Positions 53,228 to 62,520 of a stretch of 64,000 bases of DNA are shown here, piece by piece (the stretch's first letter is position 1; each line of letters starts with the position of its first letter). The stretch comes from Anodontia alba. Its lineage: Eukaryota; Mollusca; Bivalvia; Lucinida; Lucinidae. The stretch spans positions 317,501 through 381,500 of the forward strand of contig OZ024835.1 in NCBI GenBank assembly GCA_964016985.1, read 5' to 3'. A program made the position numbers and the translations under genes. The notes under the pieces are model-generated. The model saw nothing but the letters and a program-made list of their open reading frames with translations, had not been told where the DNA came from and did not search any database.

Positions 53228-54649
53228 CTAAGGATATGTTATTGGTGATTTTGATCTATTATTACTATTGTTGACGTGTGAATGTTCTGATGATCTCGAT
53301 CTATTTCTGTTAGTTCGTGGGCGATCTGGAGCATCTCCTAACTCCATATCATCGCTACTGTCACTCAAAGATCCGAACCTGTTATGTTGTTGAATAACAT
53401 TATTTGAACCTTTTCGTTCTCTGTTTGATGTGCTTGGTCTTTGTGTTCCTTGACTAGATTTTGATTTTGTTTCTTTCGTAGGTGGAGATGATTGACTTCT
53501 TGCTTGTCTTTCTTTCTGTTGTTGTTTCTTCCAATCTTTTCTTATCATCTCAATGGTGGCTTTTTTCAGGCCACCATCTCCTTTTTTCTCTTCAGAAGGT
53601 GTCTTTGTTTGATTTTTGTTTGTAGTGTTTGTTTGACCTTTTTGTTTCTGCAGATCTTCTGTTTGGTTGTTTGTGTTTGTTGAACTTGATTGAACTGCAG
53701 AGTCGAGAATATTGATCGGATCGGTTTGAGTGGCAGTATCAACCACAGAAACCTTTTTCATAGAAGACTGGGTGATGTTGGCATAACTGATTCCAGGAAT
53801 TGGAGTTGGGGCCTCAACAAGTTTCCGCGCTTCAATGAAAGAAATATTTCTGGTAAACTTAAGACGTAAGATTTCTTTTTCTTTGTGCCAAACTTGGCAT
53901 TCTTTAGAGTCAGCACTGTGTTTTTCACCACAATTAACACAGTGCAGTTCGTTTCTACATTGACTTTCTGGGTGTTCCGCTACCTGACCGCATTTCGAAC
54001 AGATAGGGTCCTTAGAACACCTATCCTCATGGTGTCCATATTTCTGGCAATGATGACAACGCAAAGGATTTGGTATGTAGACTTCTACGTTGACTCTAAA
54101 GTATGCTACTTTTATTGTTTTTGGTAGAACTGATGTATTGAATGTAAAGACAAAGGTGTTTGTGTTTTTTAACTCTCCGTTTCGTTTAACTTTGAATCGT
54201 TTTATTGCAGTTACTCCTTGAGATCTTGTGCCTTCGAGAATCTCCTCCTCGCTGCAATTCCCCAATTCAGGGCAACGAATTACCCCCCTTGAGGAGTTCA
54301 GCGAAGTATGAGGGTACACCCGGACTTTCAAGTCGTGAAAAGTCTGTGCACGTAGAAGATTCTCGGCATGGGCTTTCCTGGATACCTCAATGAGTAGCTG
54401 ATTCGACCTGTGTAGTTTCTTTATGTTTTCCGGCTCACCAGCTATACTTTGAATGACTTTTTGTATTACAAACGGAGATAAAGATGTTACTGGTTTGTTT
54501 TCTTCCTTGCTTTCAACTAAAATGAAACGCGGAAAATGTTGAGATGATGTATCTTTGGTAGAGGTTGTTGGAGGTTGAGTGCTTTCGTTAACATCTGAAA
54601 TATCAGATTCTGAACATTGTTTAGTTCTTTTTCTTCGATTAGAACCCAT
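53228..54649 (-). CDS. LINE C ORF1: gag-like RNA-binding protein
   Basis: Intact 473-codon ORF almost identical to that of copy I. The two visible differences are YIPNP for YISNP before the first knuckle and PGISYAN for PGITYAN after the third. Three zinc knuckles (CHHCQKYGHHEDRC, CSKCGQVAEHPESQC, CVNCGEKHSADSKEC) and a Q/K/S-rich tail. Near identity over the whole ORF points to recent common origin of I and C in this part. Confidence 0.95.
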   Translation of the reverse strand: MGSNRRKRTKQCSESDISDVNESTQPPTTSTKDTSSQHFPRFILVESKEENKPVTSLSPFVIQKVIQSIAGEPENIKKLHRSNQLLIEVSRKAHAENLLRAQTFHDLKVRVYPHTSLNSSRGVIRCPELGNCSEEEILEGTRSQGVTAIKRFKVKRNGELKNTNTFVFTFNTSVLPKTIKVAYFRVNVEVYIPNPLRCHHCQKYGHHEDRCSKDPICSKCGQVAEHPESQCRNELHCVNCGEKHSADSKECQVWHKEKEILRLKFTRNISFIEARKLVEAPTPIPGISYANITQSSMKKVSVVDTATQTDPINILDSAVQSSSTNTNNQTEDLQKQKGQTNTTNKNQTKTPSEEKKGDGGLKKATIEMIRKDWKKQQQKERQARSQSSPPTKETKSKSSQGTQRPSTSNRERKGSNNVIQQHNRFGSLSDSSDDMELGDAPDRPRTNRNRSRSSEHSHVNNSNNRSKSPITYP

Positions 54650-55208
54650 GATAAAGATGTATTAAAATTCGTCCTCCATGCTCTCCGCCCACCACGGAGC
54701 CCAACAAGGGAACACATCAATGGAGTGGTTTTCCTACTCACTTGTGCTAGAGATACACAGAAGATATACTCGCACGAGCAAAATGCTGCACGATTGACCC
54801 GTTAAGCCGCCGCCTTCTTAGGATTGGAAAGGTTAAGAAAAAAGAATTATGGGCAAACGGTGAGTATCAGTATGATACAAAAGACAAGGAAGAGAAAGAA
54901 AAGATATTTCCTAGGGCTTGGCGCGACCAGCCGATTGACCGTGCCGGGTCTCACGGACACCCTTCTACACCGAAATCCAGGCCAAAGAGGCGTGTTGAGC
55001 CATCAGGAGAGACCAAACTCCCAATAACTCTCAACCTCCAGGATCCCTTCTTCCGGCTTACGGGCTGCCACCCACGGCAAACGGGTGGTATTTTCTCTTC
55101 GCTCTTCCCAAAGGGGACAATTACTGCTCACCACGCTAGCAACGTTCCCAGTGGGAATTGAGCCCCCAGGGCCTCGGCAAGGCGGAAAGTTTAGAATTCA
55201 CTGCTGGA

Positions 55209-55423
55209 GCTGATCAGTTTCTTAAATTTAGTGTACCCTATGATACTGTAATGACTCTTTCGGACAGATAGGCTTGAACAAACAGTGCAGACCCAGGTCA
55301 GAGTCTGGTCAGGATCTACACTCTTTGCCATTCCATCTTCATCTTTTGGGAGCATTTCCGTGTTGTATAATGACATTGTATTGCTTGCTGGAAAACTATG
55401 GTAATCATTTTGGTGTCCGAGTT
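55209..55423. repeat. Remnant of the GACGCCGC-type MITE
   Basis: At about 55255-55330 the order TTTCGGACAGATAGG, GTGCAGACCCAGGTCAGA, TCAGGATCTACACTCTTTG follows the MITE and array core, without the GACGCCGC stem. The rest is unrecognised intron. Confidence 0.5.
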
Positions 55424-56057
55424 GTTAGCTCTACTGGCTCGAAGGGCCAGAGAGCTTATGTCATAGCGAAGTGTCAGTCTTCCGGTGTCTGTCGTCCATC
55501 TTCCGTCATTTGTAAACTCTTCTTCTTAAAAACTACAAGGAGTTGAGGCTTTTTATTTTGCATGAGGAATCATCTTATACATGTAGTGTAGATGTGAATT
55601 CCTAATTTTCTTGACTCTGGGGTCAGATTTGTCAAGCCTGTGGCCTCATCAGCAAAAGTAAAGGGTATTTTTAAAAAGTCTTCTCAGAAACTGTAAGGAG
55701 CTGAGGCTTGATATTTTGCATGTAGAGTAACCTTATAGTGTAGAAGTGAATCCCTAAAACATTTGGCCCAGGGATCAGATTTGCTCAGCCCGTGGGCTTA
55801 TCAGCAAAAAACAAAGGGAAAATAAAGGGTAATTAAAAAAAACTTCTTCAAAACTTTTAGGAGTTAAAGCTTGATATTTTGTGTAGAGAATCAGCTTATA
55901 TTATTGAGATAAATTCCTAAAATTTTTGGTTGTGGGATCAGATTTGGTAAGCATGTGGGCTTATCAGTTAAAATAAAAGGCATTTTAAAAAGGATCTTTC
56001 TAAAACTTACCAGTACTTGAGCCAGTAGAGCATTTCATGCCCTCTTGGGCCTCTTGT
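55424..56057 (+). mobile_element. Satellite-bearing element with ~160-bp core repeats
   Basis: Starts TTAGCTCTACTGGCTCGAAG (hairpin-type end, like TTTAGCTC at 11131). It contains about three units ~158-163 bp apart (GAGGCTTTTTATTTTGCATG at 55545, related copies at 55703 and 55866). It ends ATGCCCTCTTGGGCCTCTTG, the same terminal CTCTTG as the 145-bp elements. Non-coding, in intron 1 of the CIDE-N gene. Shared ends with a different core suggest one class of element exchanging its central repeats. Confidence 0.65.
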
Positions 56058-56290
56058 TTATAGTAGTGCTGCTTAGCTCAAAATTTCATGCAAAAATCTT
56101 ATCCAGTAACATGTTAGATAAATGTGTGATTTTGTGCTTAGACTATGGGAAAAATACAGGTGTGGCTTAACTTCTTGTAAAGTTTACTACTGTTTGGTCC
56201 TAAAGCAAACTGGAATAATGCTAAATTATGTGCCTAGGTAAGAAGTGGATTCATTAACACTAAATAACTTTTCTTTTTCTTTATTTATAG

Positions 56291-56503
56291 CTGGTGATAA
56301 ATTGCAATTAAACGGAGAGCTGAAGTTGGTCCTTGAAAAAGATGGGACAGAGGTGGATGATGAAGACATTCTGTTCCACTTCAAAAATGAGGTCTTCATG
56401 CTCCTTGAGGCAAACCAGGCATGGGAACCAGAGATCCCAAAAGACACTGTTGTAATTCAAGCCTCAGATATCTGGGAGGTGTCGGACAAGAATGAAGCTG
56501 CAG
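56291..56503 (+). CDS. CIDE-N gene, second coding exon
   Basis: Bounded by an acceptor (TTTTTCTTTATTTATAG, ending 56290) and donor GCAG|GTAATA (56503/56504). It encodes AGDKLQLNGELK, then LVLEKDGTEVDDEDILF and VFMLLEANQAW, the most conserved stretch of CIDE-N domains (DFF40/DFF45/CIDE family). An acidic linker (DTVVIQASDIWEVSDKNEAA) follows. Both edges are phase 1 and match the flanking exons. The first half of the domain lies 13.7 kb upstream. CIDE-N domains pair with one another in apoptotic nuclease complexes and on lipid droplets; the partner here is unknown. Confidence 0.8.
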
Positions 56504-57402
56504 GTAATACTGTTGGCTGACAAATTGGCTACAGCCTTGTCTCTCCTGAAAGAACATATTGACAGCATTTTATTTTTTTTAGCTCGGCTGTTTTCGAAGA
56601 AAACATTGATGTATTGTTTACTATCAAAAGTACCTGCAGCTGAGCGTTGGCACCCGCATGCGGTGCTCGCTTTTTTCATAGGAATATGATTTCACAGATT
56701 CATGGAAGTATGAATGCAGTAGGTAGTGTGCAAAGTAAGTGACACACTTTTGGGCTTAGGATGAGCATTGCGATACAGCAGCACAGTATTGCAATACGTA
56801 TTGAATATGTATTGTCTGACTGAAAAACACTGTTAAGTTTCTTATCCAGTTTTATAAATTGCTTGGAAGATGGAAGATTTTATAATTTGACATTTATTGT
56901 AACAGGATTGACATTTATTGTAACAGGATTGATTTCCACAGTTTTAATCTGATCAGTCATTAGATCTAGTGAGGGAGAGCACATTTGTATACATATACGT
57001 GAATCAATGTTTAATGTCCTTTTCCCTTGATTCTGTGCATATTTTTTAAGCAACCATGTAGACACATGTAATAGTAGCACTACGCTAATGTTCACAGCAC
57101 AGTATGAAGATAAATAAAAAAAAATGACAACAGTTTGAAGTTAGAACCTTTTGCAATAATTAACAATATTTTGAAACTTAAAATTGTCTGAGCAAAAATC
57201 TGAAATTTCAGACAGAAGTGTATCTTTATCTGTGTGGGTCCCGCATCACGAAGAAACAGTATTTTAAATACAAAATCACATTAATTTGATTGTGGCATGT
57301 TTCATCATTGATTATTCCCTTGCTGAAATATAAGGTGGAAACTTGCGCTCAGTGACAGGATAATTGGATTTTAGCGACATGGCTTAATATTAGACCATTT
57401 TT
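56504..57402. other. Intron 2 sequence, nothing recognised
   Basis: AT-rich. A 20-bp tandem duplication of GACATTTATTGTAACAGGATT-type sequence lies at about 56888-56930. No exon or element recognised. Confidence 0.5.
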
Positions 57403-58554
57403 ATGCCCCCGCCTATTCGAAGACTAGCGGATGGGCATTAAGTATTATCCCTGTCCGTCCCGTACGTCTGTCTGTCCATCCATCTGTCCGTCCGTCTGTC
57501 TGTCCGCCCGTACGTCCCACTTCGTGTCCGGGCCATAACTCCCAAACTGTATGGAATATATTCATGAAACTTCACAGGTGCATACATCACATTGTGACGA
57601 TGTGTCCTGAACAAGGAAGACAACTCTTGCATTTTTGGTTTTTGAATTATTTCCGCTTGAGTTAGTTCCATATAGTTAACTGTGTCCGGGCCATAACTCC
57701 TAAACCGTATGAAATATATTCATGAAACTTTACCAGTGCCTGCATCACACTGAGACGATGTGTCATGAACAAGGAAGACAACTCTTGCGTTTTTGGTTTT
57801 TGAACTATTTCCGCTTGACTTAGTTCCATATAGTTAACTGTGTCCGGGCCATAACTCCTAAACCGTATGAAATATATTCATGAAACTTTACCAGTGCATG
57901 CATCATACTGAGAAGATGTGTCATGAGCAAGGAAGAAAACTCTTGCATTTTTGGTTTTTGATTTATTTCCCCTTGACTTAGTTCCATTTAGTAAACCATG
58001 TCCGGGCCATAACTCCTAAACCATATGGAATATATTCATGAAACTTAATGGGTGCATGCATCACATTGAGTCGATGTGTCATGAACAAGGAAGACAACTC
58101 TTGCATTTTTTGTTTTTGAATTATCTTCCCTTGACTTAGTTCCATATAGTAAACCGTGTCCGGGCCATAACTCCTAAACCGTATGGAATATATTCATGAA
58201 ACTATACAGGTGCATGCATCACATTGAGACGATGTGTCATGACCAAGGAAGACAACTCTGGCATTTTTGGTTTTTGAATTATTTCCCCTTGGCTTAGTTC
58301 CATATAATTTACCGTTTCCGGGCCATAACTCCTAAATCATATGGAATATATTCATGACACTTTACAGGTGCATGCATCACATTGAGACGATGTGTCATGA
58401 ACAAGGAAGACAACTCTTGCGTTTTTCGTTTTTGAATTATCTTCCCTTGACTTAGTTCCATATAGTAAACTGTGTCCGGGCCTTAATAATTTCATGGTAT
58501 ACCTGTTGCAATTACATATAAACCCTTTTTCTGAATGGCATTTGGCGGGGGCAT
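57403..58554. mobile_element. TIR element with 158-bp tandem repeats (GGGCCATAACTCC type)
   Basis: An 11-bp perfect inverted repeat (ATGCCCCCGCC at 57403-57413, GGCGGGGGCAT at 58544-58554) encloses about six 158-bp units. The word GTCCGGGCCATAACTCC recurs at 57525, 57683, 57842, 58000 and 58158, with variants near 58316 and 58474. A (GTCTGTCC)n-like run precedes the first unit. Non-coding. I recall this repeat as abundant in clam genomes. It fills most of intron 2 of the CIDE-N gene. Confidence 0.8.
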
Positions 58555-58699
58555 CCGTGTCCTATGGACACTTTTTCTAGTTTACCTAAAGAGAGTTTCT
58601 TTTTGGAGACAACTTGGTGGGATTGGTTATTAGCAACCAAATACTTGGCCATATATTGATAGTCAGATGTGAGATAACCTGTATTTTAATGTTTTTCAG

Positions 58700-58979
58700 C
58701 TCCTCTCAAGAGTCAGCCTTCATGTAATGACACTGAGCAGCCTTCTGTTAGTAAACCCAACAGCATCACACCATTACCTACATTTTCCGATTACATTACG
58801 GCCAGTTAAATAATGACAGCCAAGTAATATGGAACAAAATGATTGAGGAAACTGCATACCACTATTTGGGCCATCAACCAGATATTGGAGAGGACAACAG
58901 TTCTGAACACTATAAACTGATAGGCCAGAAAATGGTACGGAAGTACCCAAGCATCCAAAGGCAGGGAACACATCCATGG
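58700..58979 (+). CDS. CIDE-N gene, third exon, with one frameshift
   Basis: Acceptor TTAATGTTTTTCAG (58699) and donor CATGG|GTAAAT (58979). Completing the split codon from the previous exon gives APLKSQPSCNDTEQ...PTFSDYITAS, then a stop at 58807. One base-shift near 58805 restores a long frame (LNNDSQVIWNKMIEETAYHY ... VRKYPSIQRQGTHPW) that ends exactly at the donor. The latter part resembles a module in SAMD3-like invertebrate and fish proteins (KYP...W), a tentative match. Either an assembly indel or a disabling mutation. Confidence 0.65.
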
Positions 58980-59208
58980 GTAAATATAAATTAGATCAAC
59001 TTAATCTGAGTAGCCACATGCAGACGTTTATAAAATAATTTTACTTCAGTTGTAACTTTTTTTGAACATTTGTTTTGATATTTCCTTTCCCTGGTAATGC
59101 AGTGTTATTGTTAAGTGAAAACTTTGCTTTAGTATCTTTTTTCTAGGTCTTAAAACACACAGAATATCCCTACTATCCCTACTTTTCATGATTAAAATTA
59201 CGTATTTT
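58980..59208. other. Intron sequence, nothing recognised
   Basis: AT-rich; repeated CCCTACT words near 59167-59182 foreshadow the target sites of the two adjacent retroposons. No exon recognised. Confidence 0.5.
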
Positions 59209-59218
59209 GCCCTACTTT

Positions 59219-59520
59219 TTCAAATTGATTGATTGTGTTGGGGTTTAACGACACGTCAACCCTTGAGGGTCATTTTGTGTCGTCTCCCAGAGAAAGGGAG
59301 AAAAGAGATAGAAGAGAGAGAAGAGGAGATGAAAGAGAGGGACAGGGAAGAAAGAGGAACAGGAATGAAAGTGAAGAAACAGAAGAAATAAAAACATTCC
59401 CCCTCTACCCTTACCCACTACAAGGATAGCAGGCCTTGCCCAACTGTAAGCCAATATCAGCTGGACGCCCCAGTGATGTAAGATACACAGCACCTTCGCA
59501 CCACCCGACCAAAATTTTGA
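59219..59520 (-). mobile_element. 302-bp retroposon sharing the LINE 3' hairpin
   Basis: Flanked by GCCCTACTTT (59209-59218 and 59521-59530). On the minus strand it ends with the hairpin GACACaaaATGACCC...GGGTTGACGTGTC (59282-59249), then GTTAAACCCC and a (CAAT)n tail. The upstream part is pyrimidine-rich on that strand and has no tRNA-like boxes. It is a 5'-truncated LINE of another family or a SINE with a LINE-type 3' end; I cannot tell which. Confidence 0.75.
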
Positions 59521-59543
59521 GCCCTACTTTATCCCTACTTTTT

Positions 59544-59851
59544 GCCGGCCTCAGTGGCTCAGTTGGATGCGCCGTCCGACTGGAGACGAGAGGTCACGGG
59601 TTCAACCCCGCCGAGGTCGGCAACTTTCTTTCATGGAGATTGATCATGAAATATTTTCTACGGTCATTCTCTCCCTTCCGCTGGTTCAAGAAGGGCAGTT
59701 GTCAGTTTCTGGCGAAAGAATGTGCACAATACTGGTTAACCGCTTAGAGGACTAAGCCTGCCCAGTAAACGTGTGATTAGGTAAACTGACTGCGCTCGAC
59801 ATGACATTGTGTTGACTGAGCCGTAAAACGTCAACGCAAACAAACAAACAA
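59544..59851 (+). mobile_element. tRNA-derived SINE, copy 3
   Basis: Full-length copy with a 13-bp target duplication ATCCCTACTTTTT (59531-59543 and 59852-59864). The tRNA-like head has the A box TGGCTCAGTTGG and B box GGTTCAACCCC, with small indels in the anticodon-arm region relative to copy 2. It ends with a (CAAA)n tail (about 59836-59851). It inserted directly beside the 302-bp retroposon. Confidence 0.92.
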
Positions 59852-59934
59852 ATCCCTACTTTTTTGATGGAGGGCACTTGAAAGCCTGTGCATAAGATTG
59901 CCCCTACGGGCAAATATATCTCTAGATGATGATG

Positions 59935-62520
59935 AGTTCAGGTTTAACGACGCATCAACCCATGAGGGTCATTTGCGTCAAGATGGTGAACTAACATGGT
60001 TCTGTAATGAAACGATTATAATGATAAGTCATAAATGCATAAAATGTAAAACTAGAACGAATTTAAAAATTAAAACAGTTATACTTTGTTAAAAAGATTG
60101 ATGTGTTTTAAAAACATAAGTATGTTATCAGTTGGTACATTTTCAAATAAGTATCTCAGGTCATTTGTTTGGAAGAATTGACGTCGTGTATGAGAGAATT
60201 CAATGCAATCGATCAGAAAGTGTTTCACCGTAAAAGGTTCATTAGAGCTGATACAAAATGGCTGATCTTCCCGTTTGAGTAGGTAAGAATGTGTGAGTCT
60301 AGTATGACCTATACGTAGACGAGTAAGAACCACTTCTTCTCGCCTTAATGACCGATAAATGTTATTTTTACCAAGAAAACGGTTTTATTTCATGTAGTTT
60401 ATTGAATGTCGCTCTGTCCCATGACAGCTGCCATTTGTATAAGATGTACCTGTTGATAAAAGGTTTAAAATCTGTACATGGAAGTTTAAAATTCGAAATT
60501 TCTAGATCGAGTGAGGCCTTTGCTTTTACGTCGGCAGTCTCGTTACCTTTTATGCCAACATGGCTGGGGAGCCAACATAACAAAATTTCCTTAGTTTTAG
60601 ATAGCTCGTGATGTTTTTCTATCACGTTCTGGAATTTGGGATTTTTTGAAGATGTGTGATTTAGACATTTAAAAACAGAAAGGGAGTCAGAGAAAATAAC
60701 GAATTTGTTCTCTAAAGAGTTATTCATAACGTAATCCAAAGCCATATCAATAGCCTTGGATTCAGCAGTGAAAATAGATGAGCCATCAGGAAGACGGATC
60801 TTTTCATGGTGGCTGCCCGATATATACGCACAGCCAACCTTATCTTCAACTTTTGAGCCATCAGTGTAGATGTGTTGATAATCTGAAAGTCGAGACTGTA
60901 CTTCTTGGAAGTTTTGTTTCATGAGATGTGAATCAGTAAGTGACTTTTTGCTGCTGTGTAAATCGAAAAGAATATTTGGTTTAGTAATGCACCAGGATGG
61001 AATATCAGAAAAAGAGTGTTTTTGAATGTTTTTAATGTTAATATTAGTAAATTCTAAAAGTGGTGCTATACGAAGGCCGAAGGATTTAATAGCGTTAGGT
61101 TTTCTTTCATAATATTCCTGAAATTGTGGTGGAAATGTGACTTCAAAAACAGGGTTAGAAAGGTTAGCAGCAAGTCTGATGGCATACTGAAGAGACAATT
61201 TTTCTCTGCGTAGCCATAACGATGGCTCATCTGCTTCCACGTTAAGACTCGATACTGGAGATGTACGAAAAGCTCCCAATGCCAAACGAAGTCCTTGATT
61301 ATGTACAGTGTCTAACATCTGAAGATAAGTTTTTCTAGCAGATCCATATACGATGGACCCATAATCAAGTTTTGATCGAATTAAAGAACGATACAGGTGA
61401 AGAAGAGTTGTTCTGTCCGCTCCCCAACTTGTGTGAGATAAAACTTTTAAAAGGTTTAATGCTTTTAAACATTTCGCTTTCAAGTATTTTATATGGGGTA
61501 TGAAGGAGAGTTTTTTTTTATCGAATATAACCCCAAGAAATTTTGATTCAGCAACAACTGGTATTTGAGATCCATATATGTAGAGCACTGGATCGTTGTG
61601 TATTTTCCGTTGTTGACAGAAATGAACGCACTGAGTTTTCGATTTGGAAAATTTAAAGCCATTTCTAGTTGCCTAGTCTTTAATTCTATTTAGACATTGC
61701 TGTAGATGTCTTTCTATTGTGCGCATATTTTTCGAGCGAAAACAAATACAGAAATCATCAACGTACAAAGAACCATCTGTTTTGTAATCCAGACAGTTTA
61801 TAATATCGTTTAATTTCACGTTGAATAACGTGGTTGAAAGTATTGCTCCTTGAGGAACGCCCTGTTCTTGATCATAGAGATCAGACAGGGTCGATCCTAC
61901 ACGCACTTGTATTGTACGATCTTCAAGAAAACTTTTAATAAAGTTTGGTAGTCTTCCTTTCATACCAAAGTTATGTAGGTCTTTTAAAATTCCATATCGC
62001 AAAGTGGTATCATAGGCTTTTTCCAAATCGAAAAATACAGCGACTACATGTTCTCGTTTGATAAAAGCATCACGGATAAAAGTTTCTAGTCTAACTAAAT
62101 TATCATTGGTACTACGTTCAGCTCGGAATCCCGACTGAAGTTTTGTTATAAGATTGTTAGATTCTAAGTACCAAACAAGTCGTTTGTTTATCATTCTCTC
62201 TAGTGTTTTGCAAAGGCAACTTGTTAGCGCTATTGGTCTGTAGTTTGTTGGTTCTGTATGATCTTTCCCTGGTTTGGGAATAGGTATAATTGTGGCCAAA
62301 CGCCAGCTTTCTGGAAAAACTCCTGTTGTCCATATACCGTTGAAAATATGTAAAAGTGTGTCAAGGGCGGTTTCCGGAAGGTGTTTAAGCATCTGGTAAT
62401 GGGTGTCATCAGGGCCTGTAGCTGTTATCTTTTGATACTGCGATAGCATCTTTAAGTTCTGGAGGTGAAATTAAGTTTGATTTTTTCTTCTTGTTTTTTG
62501 ATGTTTTGAAACTTCTCTGA
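59935..62520 (-). mobile_element. LINE copy D, 5'-truncated, 3' unit of a second chain
   Basis: Begins after TCTAGA with the (GAT)n tail and 3' hairpin (B-type 3' UTR, CTGTAATGAAACGATTATAA). It ends at ACTTCTCTGA (62520), where the next LINE's tail starts without any gap. ORF2 is damaged and a ~40-bp deletion lies near 62460. Older-looking than F. Confidence 0.92.
60079..62520 (-). pseudogene. LINE D ORF2 fragment, broken
   Basis: Covers the end of the endonuclease-RT linker through RT (YVDD present), RNase H and the C-terminal knuckle (CISSNEPFTVKH, with a Cys to Ser change at a zinc ligand). Lesions: extra base near 60377 (frameshift), Trp to stop at 61673-61675, frameshift near 62425, ~40-bp deletion near 62460. 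Also an extra lysine codon (DKKKLSF) at about 61512. Not functional. Confidence 0.9.

Larger units (their letters stand above)
44533..55193 (-). mobile_element. Heterotypic LINE chain A-B-C with one target duplication
   Basis: Three minus-strand LINE units joined head-to-tail with no intervening DNA. The only target duplication is the 15-bp GAATTCACTGCTGGA at the outer edges (44518-44532 and 55194-55208). Units: A 44533-45729 (5'-truncated), B 45727-49337 (5'-truncated in the endonuclease), C 49336-55193 (full-length). A and C share 3' UTR variants (GAAACGGCTATAAAGG); B has another type (GAAACGATTATAATG). At each join the truncated unit and the next tail share TGA or TG. This indicates one insertion event from several RNAs rather than DNA tandem duplication. 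Confidence 0.9.
49336..55193 (-). mobile_element. LINE unit C, full-length and intact
   Basis: 5.86-kb unit at the 5' side of the chain. 5' UTR 55193-54650 (544 nt; about eight bases short of the longest 5' end seen, ending GTTTA), ORF1, 33-nt spacer, ORF2, 3' UTR with a small internal duplication (CTGTAATGAAAC twice near 49418-49441). Both ORFs open. The ORF2 3' part carries A/K-type variants and the 5' part B/I-type variants, with the change near 51000. Confidence 0.95.

Noticed and set aside
44533..55193. Tandem segmental duplication of one LINE
   Set aside because: Adjacent units belong to different subfamilies and end at different truncation points, and only the outer edges carry a target duplication.
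57438..57671. Minus-strand open frame rich in RTRDRT residues
   Set aside because: It is the translation of the (GTCTGTCC)n-type run and the first 158-bp satellite unit.
59229..59429. Plus-strand frame with REKRDRRERR-type peptide
   Set aside because: Comes from the purine-rich strand of the 302-bp retroposon; low-complexity, not a gene.
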